Source of the DNA: Spirulina subsalsa PCC 9445
Lineage (GTDB): Bacteria > Cyanobacteriota > Cyanobacteriia > Cyanobacteriales > Spirulinaceae
NCBI RefSeq assembly: GCF_000314005.1
Contig: NZ_JH980292.1
Span: forward strand, 3,322,121-3,386,120
Direction: 5' to 3'
Length of the DNA stretch: 64,000 nt
The translations under genes and the position numbers were made by a program. The notes under the pieces were generated by a model. It was not told the origin of the DNA and did not search any database. It was given only the letters and a program-made list of their open reading frames with translations. Below are positions 1 through 7,210 of this stretch, piece by piece (position 1 is the stretch's first letter; every line of letters starts with the position of its first letter).

Positions 1-495
1 AAAATGCGGCAAGTGTTGGGGGAAAAAAGGGTTTATCCCTATTTGTTGGAGGGGGCGCGCCAACGGTTGGAAACGGTGCGATTGTTGGGGGAGAGATGGG
101 GGTTTAATCGGGATTATTTTGTGGAGTTGGAGGAGAATCTCTATTGTTTTTTCCCTTGGTTGGGGAGTCGGGAGTTTATGACGTTGGAACGGGTGATTCA
201 TCGGTTGATGCAGTCGGGTTTGGGGGTGCGGGTGTTAAGGTCTTATGCGCCTTATTATGTATTATTCAAGTTAGGGCAGGGGGTAAGTTTGGAGGATTTT
301 CAAGTGGGATTAAGGGGGTATTTGGAGGGAAGTTGGACTGGGGAGGATTTGGTGGTTGCTCCTGAGAGTCCCCGGTGTTATAAGTATGATTCGTTTATTC
401 CTGATCATTTATTGCGCAAGGCGTTGGCTCATGATGGTTTGAATTTTGAGTCGTTTCGAGAAAGAAACTTTGTTAAAACCAGGGAGTCGCCCTAA
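1..495 (+). CDS. C-terminal end of a probable DEAD/DEAH-box (Lhr/YprA-like) helicase, 5' partial
   Basis: The reading frame is open at the first base of the window, so this is the 3' end of a longer gene; the ATG at 4 is probably internal. The visible 163 residues contain no helicase motif. The segments FFPWLGSREFMTLERVI and KYDSFIPDHLLRKALA resemble, from memory, the extreme C-terminus of large Lhr- or YprA-like helicases of cyanobacteria. That resemblance is the only basis for the name. The gene ends with TAA at 493-495 and converges on the LOG-family gene 60 bp away, with no obvious terminator between. It could equally be another large protein sharing this C-terminal domain. Confidence 0.4.
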   Translation, partial: KMRQVLGEKRVYPYLLEGARQRLETVRLLGERWGFNRDYFVELEENLYCFFPWLGSREFMTLERVIHRLMQSGLGVRVLRSYAPYYVLFKLGQGVSLEDFQVGLRGYLEGSWTGEDLVVAPESPRCYKYDSFIPDHLLRKALAHDGLNFESFRERNFVKTRESP

Positions 496-555
496 CTCTC
501 GCTTGAAAGACGAGGGTTTGCGGACATTCCCTTGTTATTTTCGTCAAAAAATTCT

Positions 556-1626
556 CTACTTTCGTTCAGGGTGATTACTTTCTGGTAATAATGCTCCCAA
601 TTCGTTAATCTGTCGGATCATTTGCCCTAGACGGGCGGCACTTTTTTGATTAAACTCAAACACTAAACGGGGTAAATTCTCCGTGTCGTCTCCTTTTTCT
701 GCGGGAAGGGCGGCGCTTTTTTCGATACGACCTTTCACTAATAAATCGGCATAGTCTCTGTTTAACTGTTCGACTGTTTGATCAGACAGTTCTGAGTTTA
801 GACGCATGACGAACAAATGATTGACATAACGGCTGGAATGGTATACCCGGTAAAAATTGCTGATGGTGGAACAAGCTTGGTCTAAATCGTCCGTAATCGT
901 GTAAATACTGGGGTCGTTCGGACTTACTAAACCGTTGGTAATCAAATGATCTCGAATATGTCGGTCGAGGGATTGCCAATAGTCTCCTCCGGGATTGTCA
1001 ATAAATACAATGGGAGCGGGTCCATATTTCCCGGTTTGGGAGAGGGTGAGACTCTCGAAGGCTTCGTCAAGGGTGCCAAATCCGCCGGGGAAAAGGGCGA
1101 TCGCATCACTTTCCCGCAAGAAAAATAATTTACGGGTGAAAAAATACTTAAACTGGACTAATTTGGTATCCCCTTCAATGTAGCGATTCGATCCCTGTTC
1201 AAAGGGCAAGTTAATATTTAAACCAAAAGAATTGTCGCGGCCTGCCCCTTCATTCCCGGCGGCCATAATGCCCTCTCCTGCCCCTGTGATGACCATAAAG
1301 CCCTGTTCGGTCATCCGGCGAGAAAAGTCTACAGCCATCTGGTAAATGGGCTTATCCACGGGTGTACGGGCTGATCCGAAAACACTGACTTTGCGGATGT
1401 GACGGTAGGGGTAAAAAGTCTGAAAGCCCCCTTCTAAGTCCTGCATGGCCGCACTGAGGATTTTCCAGTCTAAGCGGTCTACTTCTTCCCCTGTCAAACG
1501 CATCAAGACAGTTAAAGCCCGTTGAATATATTTGCCATGTTTGAGGTCTGGTAAGCGGTTCGCCAGATCATGCAGGGCGGCAGCAAAGGATTCTGAATCG
1601 GAATAAGATGAAGGTGACACAGCCAT
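556..1626 (-). CDS. LOG family protein (TIGR00730-like nucleotide phosphoribohydrolase)
   Basis: A 356-residue protein with the two signatures of the LOG / so-called lysine decarboxylase family: GAGEGIMAAGNEGA (about residues 117-130) and PGGFGTLDEAFE (about 180-191), in which the arginine/glutamate-type PGGxGTxxE loop forms the active site. Family members cleave cytokinin or other nucleoside 5'-monophosphates to base plus ribose 5-phosphate; the physiological substrate in cyanobacteria is not settled. This is the long version, with about 75 extra N-terminal and about 80 extra C-terminal residues compared with the roughly 190-residue plant-type LOG. It has no signal peptide, so it is probably cytoplasmic. 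It appears to be transcribed alone; upstream lies repeat-rich DNA. Confidence 0.85.
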   Translation of the reverse strand: MAVSPSSYSDSESFAAALHDLANRLPDLKHGKYIQRALTVLMRLTGEEVDRLDWKILSAAMQDLEGGFQTFYPYRHIRKVSVFGSARTPVDKPIYQMAVDFSRRMTEQGFMVITGAGEGIMAAGNEGAGRDNSFGLNINLPFEQGSNRYIEGDTKLVQFKYFFTRKLFFLRESDAIALFPGGFGTLDEAFESLTLSQTGKYGPAPIVFIDNPGGDYWQSLDRHIRDHLITNGLVSPNDPSIYTITDDLDQACSTISNFYRVYHSSRYVNHLFVMRLNSELSDQTVEQLNRDYADLLVKGRIEKSAALPAEKGDDTENLPRLVFEFNQKSAARLGQMIRQINELGALLPESNHPERK

Positions 1627-1703
1627 GAAGTCTATTATTTCGGCGAATCCCCATTATACCTGAATTTTGGGTAGAGGGGAGCAATCAAAATCCAAGTCAA
1701 CCG

Positions 1704-1788
1704 CCCCAAATAAAAATGCGCCCCAAATAAAAATGCGCCCCAAATAAAAATGCGACCCAAATAAAAATGCGACCCAAATAAAAATGCT
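1704..1788. repeat. five tandem 17-bp units
   Basis: Five head-to-tail copies of CCCCAAATAAAAATGCG at 1704, 1721, 1738, 1755 and 1772. Copies 1-3 are identical, copies 4-5 begin with A instead of C, and copy 5 ends in T. The array lies in the 312-bp gap between the LOG gene and trxA. The same gap holds two direct copies of TCGCGAAGCGTCTCGGAA at 1878-1895 and 1902-1919, a member of the GC-rich dispersed repeats common in cyanobacteria. No gene is visible in the gap. Confidence 0.9.
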
Positions 1789-1938
1789 TAGTCTGAAAAC
1801 AGCCCAAGCACTTTTAACAAAACTTAAGATGAAAAACCGGGGGATGAGAATAACTGACCATTCCCCCTAAAATGCGCTCGCGAAGCGTCTCGGAAGGAGA
1901 ATCGCGAAGCGTCTCGGAACGAAAATCGCTTTTTTCCT

Positions 1939-2256
1939 CTAAAGATGTTTTTCCAAAGTATTGGAGAGTGTCGTTTTCGGAACAGCACCTACCACCATAT
2001 CGACCCGTTGACCGCCTTTGAAAATCATCAAGGTGGGAATACTGCGAATTCCGTACTGGCTGGCAACATTGGGGTTTTCGTCAGTGTTGAGTTTGACAAC
2101 TTTGACTTGACCTTCGTATTGATCCGCTATTTCATCCACAACCGGTGCAACCATCCGACAAGGACCGCACCAAGGGGCCCAAAAATCGACTAGCACCGGA
2201 ATCTCACTATCTAGAACGACTTCCTTAAAGGTGCTATCTGTAACTGAATCTGCCAT
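1939..2256 (-). CDS. trxA: thioredoxin (m-type)
   Basis: A 105-residue single-domain thioredoxin with the redox centre WCGPC (Cys30 and Cys33), the buried Asp in VDFWAPWC and the cis-proline loop IRSIPT. It reduces protein disulfides in the cytoplasm and is itself reduced by ferredoxin- or NADPH-thioredoxin reductase. Length and sequence match the housekeeping m-type thioredoxin of cyanobacteria. The start ATG at 2254-2256 follows a purine-rich AAGGA. The Yfr1 small RNA lies about 225 bp upstream on the same strand, an arrangement I recall as conserved in many cyanobacteria. Confidence 0.95.
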   Translation of the reverse strand: MADSVTDSTFKEVVLDSEIPVLVDFWAPWCGPCRMVAPVVDEIADQYEGQVKVVKLNTDENPNVASQYGIRSIPTLMIFKGGQRVDMVVGAVPKTTLSNTLEKHL

Positions 2257-2481
2257 AACACAGGATTCCTTGCCTATCTTCTAGCTTTTTGACTTGTAGG
2301 AAATTCTACCATAGCAATCCTTGTCCACTTTGGGTCAATAAAGTATACAATCAACATAATTTAATAATAATTCGTCTGCCTATCACAAAACTTCAGCTTT
2401 GTCAAGGGCAAATGGACTCGGAACCGGAAGGGTGTAAAAAGAGTAAGGAGAAGGGTTAATCCCCTAAAGGAGCTAACTCCC

Positions 2482-2553
2482 AAAAGAAACCGCCCGAACT
2501 CTGTCCGGGCGGATAAGTGGTGTGAGGAGTGAACGGAAACATTCGTCTCCGCT
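2482..2553 (-). ncRNA. yfr1: Yfr1 small regulatory RNA
   Basis: Read on the minus strand, the segment has a 5' hairpin (2545-2552 pairing with 2533-2540, loop 2541-2544), then the unpaired undecamer ACTCCTCACAC (2520-2530), then an intrinsic terminator: CCGCCCG (2506-2512) and CGGGCGG (2490-2496) around a 9-nt loop, followed by TTTCTTTT. This hairpin / ACUCCUCACAC / terminator order is the diagnostic architecture of Yfr1, the nearly universal cyanobacterial sRNA whose single-stranded CU-rich motif pairs with mRNA ribosome-binding regions, for example of porin genes. Total length is about 72 nt; the 5' end is inferred from the -10 box. Its position upstream of trxA supports the call. Confidence 0.92.
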
Positions 2554-2559
2554 TCTTCT

Positions 2560-2565
2560 ATTGTA
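2560..2565 (-). promoter_or_regulatory. -10 box of the Yfr1 promoter
   Basis: On the minus strand TACAAT lies 7-8 nt before the first base of the Yfr1 5' hairpin, as expected for a sigma-70 type -10 element. A possible -35 (TTGATG, at about 2586-2591) is 20 bp further upstream, which is longer than ideal, so the -35 is uncertain. Confidence 0.6.
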
Positions 2566-2640
2566 AGCGACAGGTTGGTTTTTTCCATCAATTTAAGGAA
2601 AAAACCAATTAGTTTTGCTTACTGTGAGGATCAAAATAGC

Positions 2641-3252
2641 TTAGAGTTGAGATGCGATCGCCTTAACCCTCACCTCGGGCCAATGATCCTCACGGTTTAA
2701 AACGACCAGTAAGGCGGCCATGCGATCGCGCCGAAACACCAAAACCTCCCCCGTAAACCGTTGATTCACAAGGTTTAGAGAGACATTCATTCCTGTTGAG
2801 CGATCGCCCACCCCCCCCAAATCCCGCCGATACTCATAGCCCTCCCAACTCAGCCGTTCCCCCCCCATCTTCCCTTGCAGCTTCCTTAAAAAATCCCCCC
2901 GTTGCGCCGGATTCTCAAACTCAGACAAATAGTCATCAAACCGCCCCACATCCTCCACCCCTCCCACCATCCCTAACACCAACTCCAGCGTCCGAGGATG
3001 GAAATAAACAAACACCTCCTCCCCCTGCCATCCCCCCTCCTCCAGCACCTCCCCCAACTGCTCCACCCGTCCCTCCACCCGACCCAACAGCACCCCCGGC
3101 AACAGCTGAAACCCCTCCGGTAACACATCTAAACCTAACCGAGAAACCCTTTCCCCCCCGATCGGGACAGCAGAGAATAAGGGTAGACTATAGGCAGGGG
3201 TGCCATAGCCATTGATCAACACCACCAAACAGAACACCAGTAGGGTTTTCAT
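2641..3252 (-). CDS. exported protein of unknown function
   Basis: A 203-residue protein with a clear N-terminal signal sequence: basic MK, a hydrophobic stretch LLVFCLVVLING and a likely signal peptidase I site after PAYS (about residue 22). The mature part is mostly polar with alternating hydrophobic residues and contains no motif I recognise. It has no further membrane segment, so it is probably periplasmic, lumenal or secreted. Its start codon is only 16 bp from the start of the divergent pentapeptide gene, so the promoters of the two genes must overlap each other's coding DNA. Yfr1 lies about 90 bp downstream on the same strand but has its own promoter. I do not assign a function. Confidence 0.75.
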   Translation of the reverse strand: MKTLLVFCLVVLINGYGTPAYSLPLFSAVPIGGERVSRLGLDVLPEGFQLLPGVLLGRVEGRVEQLGEVLEEGGWQGEEVFVYFHPRTLELVLGMVGGVEDVGRFDDYLSEFENPAQRGDFLRKLQGKMGGERLSWEGYEYRRDLGGVGDRSTGMNVSLNLVNQRFTGEVLVFRRDRMAALLVVLNREDHWPEVRVKAIASQL

Positions 3253-3268
3253 AAGGGCAAACAGGGGT

Positions 3269-4114
3269 ATGGACAGGGAAGCTTTATTACAAAACTATCA
3301 GACTGGAGAAACCGATTTTCACGGTCTAGACCTCGCAGGCATCGACCTAAGTTTTCTCATCCTCACCGGAGTAGACTTGAGCGAAGTCAACCTCTTTCAA
3401 GCCAACCTCAGAGGCAGCGACCTGAGCAACGCCACCCTGATGAGTGCCTCCTGTATTGAAGCCGACTTTGAAGGCAGCAACCTAAACCGTGCCGACCTCA
3501 GTATGGCCGAACTTCTGCGCGTCAACCTCAGTGGTGCTCGACTCAACCTTGCCTTCTGTTCCGGAACAGACCTTAGCCAAGCCGACTTAATGATGGCGCG
3601 ACTCATCGGCACCGAATTAGTGGGAGCGAATCTCCACCATGCCAACCTCGTCGGAGCCAGTTTAATGGGAGCCAACCTCACCGCCGCCATTTTAACCGAA
3701 GCCAACTTTAGCCGAACCTATCTCTACGAAGCCGATTTTAGAGAAACCGACCTCAGCCAGACCCACCTCAAAGAAGCCCTCTTTGACCATCAAACCCTCT
3801 TCCCCAATGACTTCAACCCCATCGCCGCCGGAGCCTGTTTAATTGCCCCCGGCGTTAACCTAGCCGGAAAAATCCTCAGTGGAATGCGACTCACCGGAGC
3901 CAACCTTACCGGAGCCAACCTCAGCGAAGCCGACTTAAGTCAAGTGGAATTCACCCAAGGCAACCTAGCCCGAGCCAACCTTGTCGGAGCCAACCTCGCC
4001 GGGGCCGTCTTAAGAGGAGCGAATCTAGAAGGAGCCAATCTAGAGGGAGCGAATCTAGAAGGAGCCAATTTAGCCGGAGCCATCATGCCCAACGGGCGAA
4101 TCCATAATGAGTAA
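3269..4114 (+). CDS. pentapeptide-repeat protein
   Basis: A 281-residue protein made almost entirely of A(N/D)LxG-type pentapeptides from about residue 20 to the end, interrupted near residues 172-202 ([20 protein letters not shown]), so the protein probably has two right-handed quadrilateral beta-helix blocks. It has no signal peptide or membrane segment. Such proteins are common in cyanobacteria, and most have no known role. I chose the ATG at 3269, preceded by ACAGGGG, over an in-frame ATG at 3212 that would lie inside the divergent exported-protein gene. The final triple [20 protein letters not shown] is nearly identical at the DNA level, a sign of recent repeat expansion. ndhD2 follows after 98 bp from its own promoter. 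Confidence 0.85.
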   Translation: MDREALLQNYQTGETDFHGLDLAGIDLSFLILTGVDLSEVNLFQANLRGSDLSNATLMSASCIEADFEGSNLNRADLSMAELLRVNLSGARLNLAFCSGTDLSQADLMMARLIGTELVGANLHHANLVGASLMGANLTAAILTEANFSRTYLYEADFRETDLSQTHLKEALFDHQTLFPNDFNPIAAGACLIAPGVNLAGKILSGMRLTGANLTGANLSEADLSQVEFTQGNLARANLVGANLAGAVLRGANLEGANLEGANLEGANLAGAIMPNGRIHNE

Positions 4115-4148
4115 TCAAAACCAATTTTATAAAATTTGGATAAAAAAC

Positions 4149-4177
4149 TTAACATTTGTTTACAAAGGAAGTATAAT
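4149..4177 (+). promoter_or_regulatory. sigma-70 type promoter of ndhD2
   Basis: TTAACA (4149-4154) and TATAAT (4172-4177) are separated by exactly 17 bp, close to the ideal consensus. The predicted transcription start is near 4184, leaving a roughly 29-nt leader before the ATG at 4213. Confidence 0.7.
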
Positions 4178-4212
4178 TACCCTCATAACACTCTCATGGT
4201 TTACAAATCATT

Positions 4213-5901
4213 ATGATCGTGGCTCAATTTCCTTGGCTTACCGCGATTATCCTACTTCCCCTTATCGCGTCCTTAGCAATCCCAGTCCTACCCGACAAAA
4301 CAGGCAAACGGGTACGCTGGTACGCCCTCGGGGTTGGTATCGCGGACTTTGTGTTAATGTGTTACGCCTTTTGGCAAAATTACGATACAAACCTAGCAGG
4401 CTTTCAACTCGCCGAAAAATACGACTGGTTGCCCGCACTGGGTTTAAGCTGGGCGGTTTCCGTTGATGGCATCTCCATGCCCCTTGTCCTCCTAGCCGGA
4501 CTGGTGACAACCCTTGCCATCCTCGCCTCTTGGCAGGTTGACCACAAACCCCGCCTCTTCTACTTCCTGATGCTGGTGCTGTATTCTGCCCAGGTGGGGG
4601 TTTTCGTCGCCCAAGACCTATTACTGCTCTTCATCATGTGGGAACTGGAATTAGTTCCCGTTTATTTGCTCGTTTCCATCTGGGGCGGACAAAAGCGCCG
4701 TTACGCCGCCACCAAGTTTCTGCTTTACACGGCCGCCGCTTCCGTCTTTATCCTAGTGGCAGGCCTCGGCCTCGCCCTCTACGGTGGTGGAACCCCTACC
4801 TTCGACATGGTAGAACTCGCCCTGAAAGACTATCCCCTAGCTTTAGAATTGCCCCTGTACGCCGGATTATTAATCGCCTTTGGTGTAAAACTCGCCATCT
4901 TCCCCCTCCATACCTGGCTCCCCGATGCTCACGGTGAAGCCTCTGCCCCCGTCTCCATGATTTTGGCTGGGGTACTCTTGAAAATGGGCGGTTATGGCTT
5001 ACTCCGTCTCAACTTAGGTCTGTTATCCGACGCTCACGTTTATTTTGCCCCCGTCTTAATTATCCTTGGCGTAGTTAACATTATTTACGGTGGTTTTGCC
5101 TCCTTTGGACAAACCAACATGAAACGCCGCCTCGCCTACTCCTCCGTCGCTCACATGGGCTTTGTCCTCCTCGGCATTGCCTCCTACACCGACTTAGGGA
5201 TTAGTGGGGCGATGTTACAGATGATTTCCCACGGTCTGATTGCCGCCGTCCTCTTCTTCCTCGCAGGTGTCACCTACGACCGCACCCACACCCTCGCCCT
5301 CCATGAGATGAGCGACATCGGCAAAGTAATGCCCAAAGTCTTCGCCCTGTTCACGGCCGGGGCAATGGCTTCCCTCGCCCTGCCCGGGATGAGTGGTTTT
5401 GCCAGTGAATTAGCCGTCTTCCTCGGTGTCACCGGGAGTGACCTCTATAACCTCAACTTCCGCGCCGTAATCGCTCTCTTAGCCGCCGTTGGTTTAATCA
5501 TTACCCCCATCTATCTGCTCTCCATGTTACGGCAACTGTTCTATGGGGCTGCTTTACCCCCCTCCTGTGTGATGGGCAATAGCAGCTTACAGAATCAAGA
5601 AAATGAGCCGGCGGTTTGTTTTGGCACCAGTTGCGTCTTACCAGCCCAAGCCAAATACACCGACGCTCAACCACGAGAAATTTTTATTGCCGCTTCCTTC
5701 TTGGTGTTGATTGTGGGGATTGGGTTATATCCCAAGTTGGCGACTCAACTCTATGATGTGCAAACGGTGGCGATTAATGCCCAAGTTCGTCAATCTTTCA
5801 CCAAGATTGCGGAAGCACACCCTCAAATTTATGCCCAAGGCTTATTAGCCCCGGATTTAATTGAATCTGAAGTGGCTTCTGTGGTGGGTGTCCTGAAGTA
5901 A
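4213..5901 (+). CDS. ndhD2: NAD(P)H-quinone oxidoreductase chain 4, NdhD2 type
   Basis: A 562-residue polytopic membrane protein of the NuoM/NdhD family, a proton-pumping antiporter-like subunit of the photosynthetic NDH-1 complex. Recognisable parts are the [10 protein letters not shown] helix with the key Glu, the [16 protein letters not shown] segment, and the discontinuous helix around [12 protein letters not shown]. The sequence ([20 protein letters not shown], the C-terminal [10 protein letters not shown]) is closer in my memory to NdhD2 than to NdhD1, which would place it in the respiratory/cyclic NDH-1L-type complex rather than the CO2-uptake NDH-1MS forms. A Cys-containing insert of about 20 residues (CVMGNSS to [10 protein letters not shown], about residues 455-475) lies between the last helices. 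It is transcribed alone: own promoter upstream, terminator downstream. Confidence 0.93.
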   Translation: MIVAQFPWLTAIILLPLIASLAIPVLPDKTGKRVRWYALGVGIADFVLMCYAFWQNYDTNLAGFQLAEKYDWLPALGLSWAVSVDGISMPLVLLAGLVTTLAILASWQVDHKPRLFYFLMLVLYSAQVGVFVAQDLLLLFIMWELELVPVYLLVSIWGGQKRRYAATKFLLYTAAASVFILVAGLGLALYGGGTPTFDMVELALKDYPLALELPLYAGLLIAFGVKLAIFPLHTWLPDAHGEASAPVSMILAGVLLKMGGYGLLRLNLGLLSDAHVYFAPVLIILGVVNIIYGGFASFGQTNMKRRLAYSSVAHMGFVLLGIASYTDLGISGAMLQMISHGLIAAVLFFLAGVTYDRTHTLALHEMSDIGKVMPKVFALFTAGAMASLALPGMSGFASELAVFLGVTGSDLYNLNFRAVIALLAAVGLIITPIYLLSMLRQLFYGAALPPSCVMGNSSLQNQENEPAVCFGTSCVLPAQAKYTDAQPREIFIAASFLVLIVGIGLYPKLATQLYDVQTVAINAQVRQSFTKIAEAHPQIYAQGLLAPDLIESEVASVVGVLK

Positions 5902-5928
5902 AACCTTCAACTGATTGGATTAATCAAG

Positions 5929-5960
5929 ACCCTGTTTCCTCTGGCGGGAACAGGGTTTTT
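5929..5960 (+). terminator. intrinsic terminator of ndhD2
   Basis: ACCCTGTTTCC (5929-5939) pairs with GGGAACAGGGT (from 5946) with one G-T pair, around a short loop, and is followed by five T. It lies 28 bp after the ndhD2 stop codon. Confidence 0.8.
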
Positions 5961-6229
5961 GAATGTTTATTTTTTTCAGTATTTATACGGATTTGCCTAT
6001 TTGTTTAGGCTCGGTTACAAAAGGGAAATTTTCTTAACAGAATTTAGTCAAGGTCAGTATTTTTTAATATTATTTTAAACTTTTTTAAACAAGACTCCCA
6101 AATTGACTCAAGACCTCCTAGGCTGGAAGGTAAAACAACAATAGAGCAAGATCCACAATAAACAGAGGACAACTAACTCAGAAGCTGTTTCCGTTCTTTG
6201 GCTTGCCCAGTTAAGGAGGGTTGTACAAG
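5961..6229. other. intergenic leader before the second pentapeptide gene
   Basis: AT-rich DNA with no coding frame. The only recognisable element is the strong ribosome-binding site TTAAGGAGGG (6211-6220) that decides the start of the following gene. A T-rich stretch around 6058-6093 could hold a promoter, but I see no convincing box pair. Confidence 0.6.
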
Positions 6230-7063
6230 ATGGATGTTCGTCATTTACTCAGAGCCTACGAACAGGGGGTTCGCGATTTCGCCGGGGTTGATCTCAGTGG
6301 TTTAGACCTCAAATGTGTCACATTAATTGGGGTGAATTTTCGCAACGCCAACTTAACTGGGGCGAATTTTAACCGGGCTTTTCTCACCAAGGCTGACCTG
6401 AGCGGTGCGAATTTGAACTGGGCAAATTTAAGTTGTTCTAAGTTAAGTAATGCGAGGTTAATTGAAACGGATTTAACGAAGGCGAATTTAACTGGGGCGT
6501 TTATGGTGAAGGCGAAGTTCCCCCGGGCGAAGTTAAGCGGAGCTATCTTAACTCATGCGAATTTGCGGGGAGCGAATTTGTGGGGGGCTAATCTGTGTGG
6601 GGCGAATTTACAACGGGTGAATTTGCGTCAGGCGAATTTAAGCGGTGCGAATTTAAACTGGGCGAATCTGACGGAGGGGCGTTTATCCCATGCGGAACTT
6701 TACGGTACTTCGTTGAATGGGGCGATTTTAAGTAGGGCTTTTTTGAAAGAGGTGGATTTGAGTGGGGTAGATTTGGAAGGGGTTAATCTCAGTGAAGCTC
6801 GTTTAGGTGGGGCGAATTTGGAGGGGGCGAATTTAACGCGGGCGAATTTACGGGCTGCCCAGTTGCAACAGGCGAATCTTAAGGGGGTGAATTTGACGGG
6901 GGCGGATTTATCGGAGGCACTGTTACGCAATGCGAATTTGATGGCGGCGATTTTGCGGGGTACGAATTTAACGGGGGCGAAGTTGGAGGGGGTGCTTGGT
7001 CAAAATTCTCAGGTGGGGGTGTTCGAGTTGCCGGATTCGTGTTTAATGGATGCGGTTGGCTAA
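6230..7063 (+). CDS. pentapeptide-repeat protein
   Basis: A 277-residue protein with about 45 A(N/D)LxG-type pentapeptides spanning residues 25-255, predicted to fold as one long right-handed beta-helix, and a short non-repeat C-terminus. There is no signal peptide or membrane segment. The ATG at 6230 is preferred to the in-frame TTG at 6221 because the AAGGAGG at 6213-6219 sits at proper distance only from the ATG. The N-terminus (MDVRHLLRAYEQGVRDFAGVDLSGLDL) matches in layout the other pentapeptide protein of this window ([13 protein letters not shown]), so the two are related paralogues on either side of ndhD2. The gene runs directly into a repeat array just after its stop codon. Function unknown. 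Confidence 0.85.
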   Translation: MDVRHLLRAYEQGVRDFAGVDLSGLDLKCVTLIGVNFRNANLTGANFNRAFLTKADLSGANLNWANLSCSKLSNARLIETDLTKANLTGAFMVKAKFPRAKLSGAILTHANLRGANLWGANLCGANLQRVNLRQANLSGANLNWANLTEGRLSHAELYGTSLNGAILSRAFLKEVDLSGVDLEGVNLSEARLGGANLEGANLTRANLRAAQLQQANLKGVNLTGADLSEALLRNANLMAAILRGTNLTGAKLEGVLGQNSQVGVFELPDSCLMDAVG

Positions 7064-7206
7064 GGGGAGCAGGGGGGCAGGGGAGCAGGGGAGCATTGAT
7101 AATTATTCCCTATTACCTCTTCCCCGATTCCCGATTCCCGACTCCCGACTCCCGACTCCCGACTCCCGATTCCCAATCCCCGTTCCCGATTCCCCGACTC
7201 CCGACC
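7064..7206. repeat. composite short tandem repeat, copy A
   Basis: GGGGAGCA-type octamers (7064-7096), then the AT-rich core TTGATAATTATTCCCTATTA and CCTCTTCCC, then CGACTCC / CGATTCC heptamers to 7206. The G-rich and C-rich arms are partly complementary. It sits between two convergent genes and starts at the pentapeptide gene's stop codon. Confidence 0.9.
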
Positions 7207-7210
7207 CAAT

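Noticed and set aside
2361-2591. 76-codon minus-strand frame upstream of trxA
   Set aside because: It runs through the Yfr1 promoter, hairpins and terminator and is explained by the RNA gene.
3397-4155. minus-strand frames rich in Arg/Ala/Ser/Pro repeats antisense to the pentapeptide gene
   Set aside because: Mirror frames of the pentapeptide repeats.
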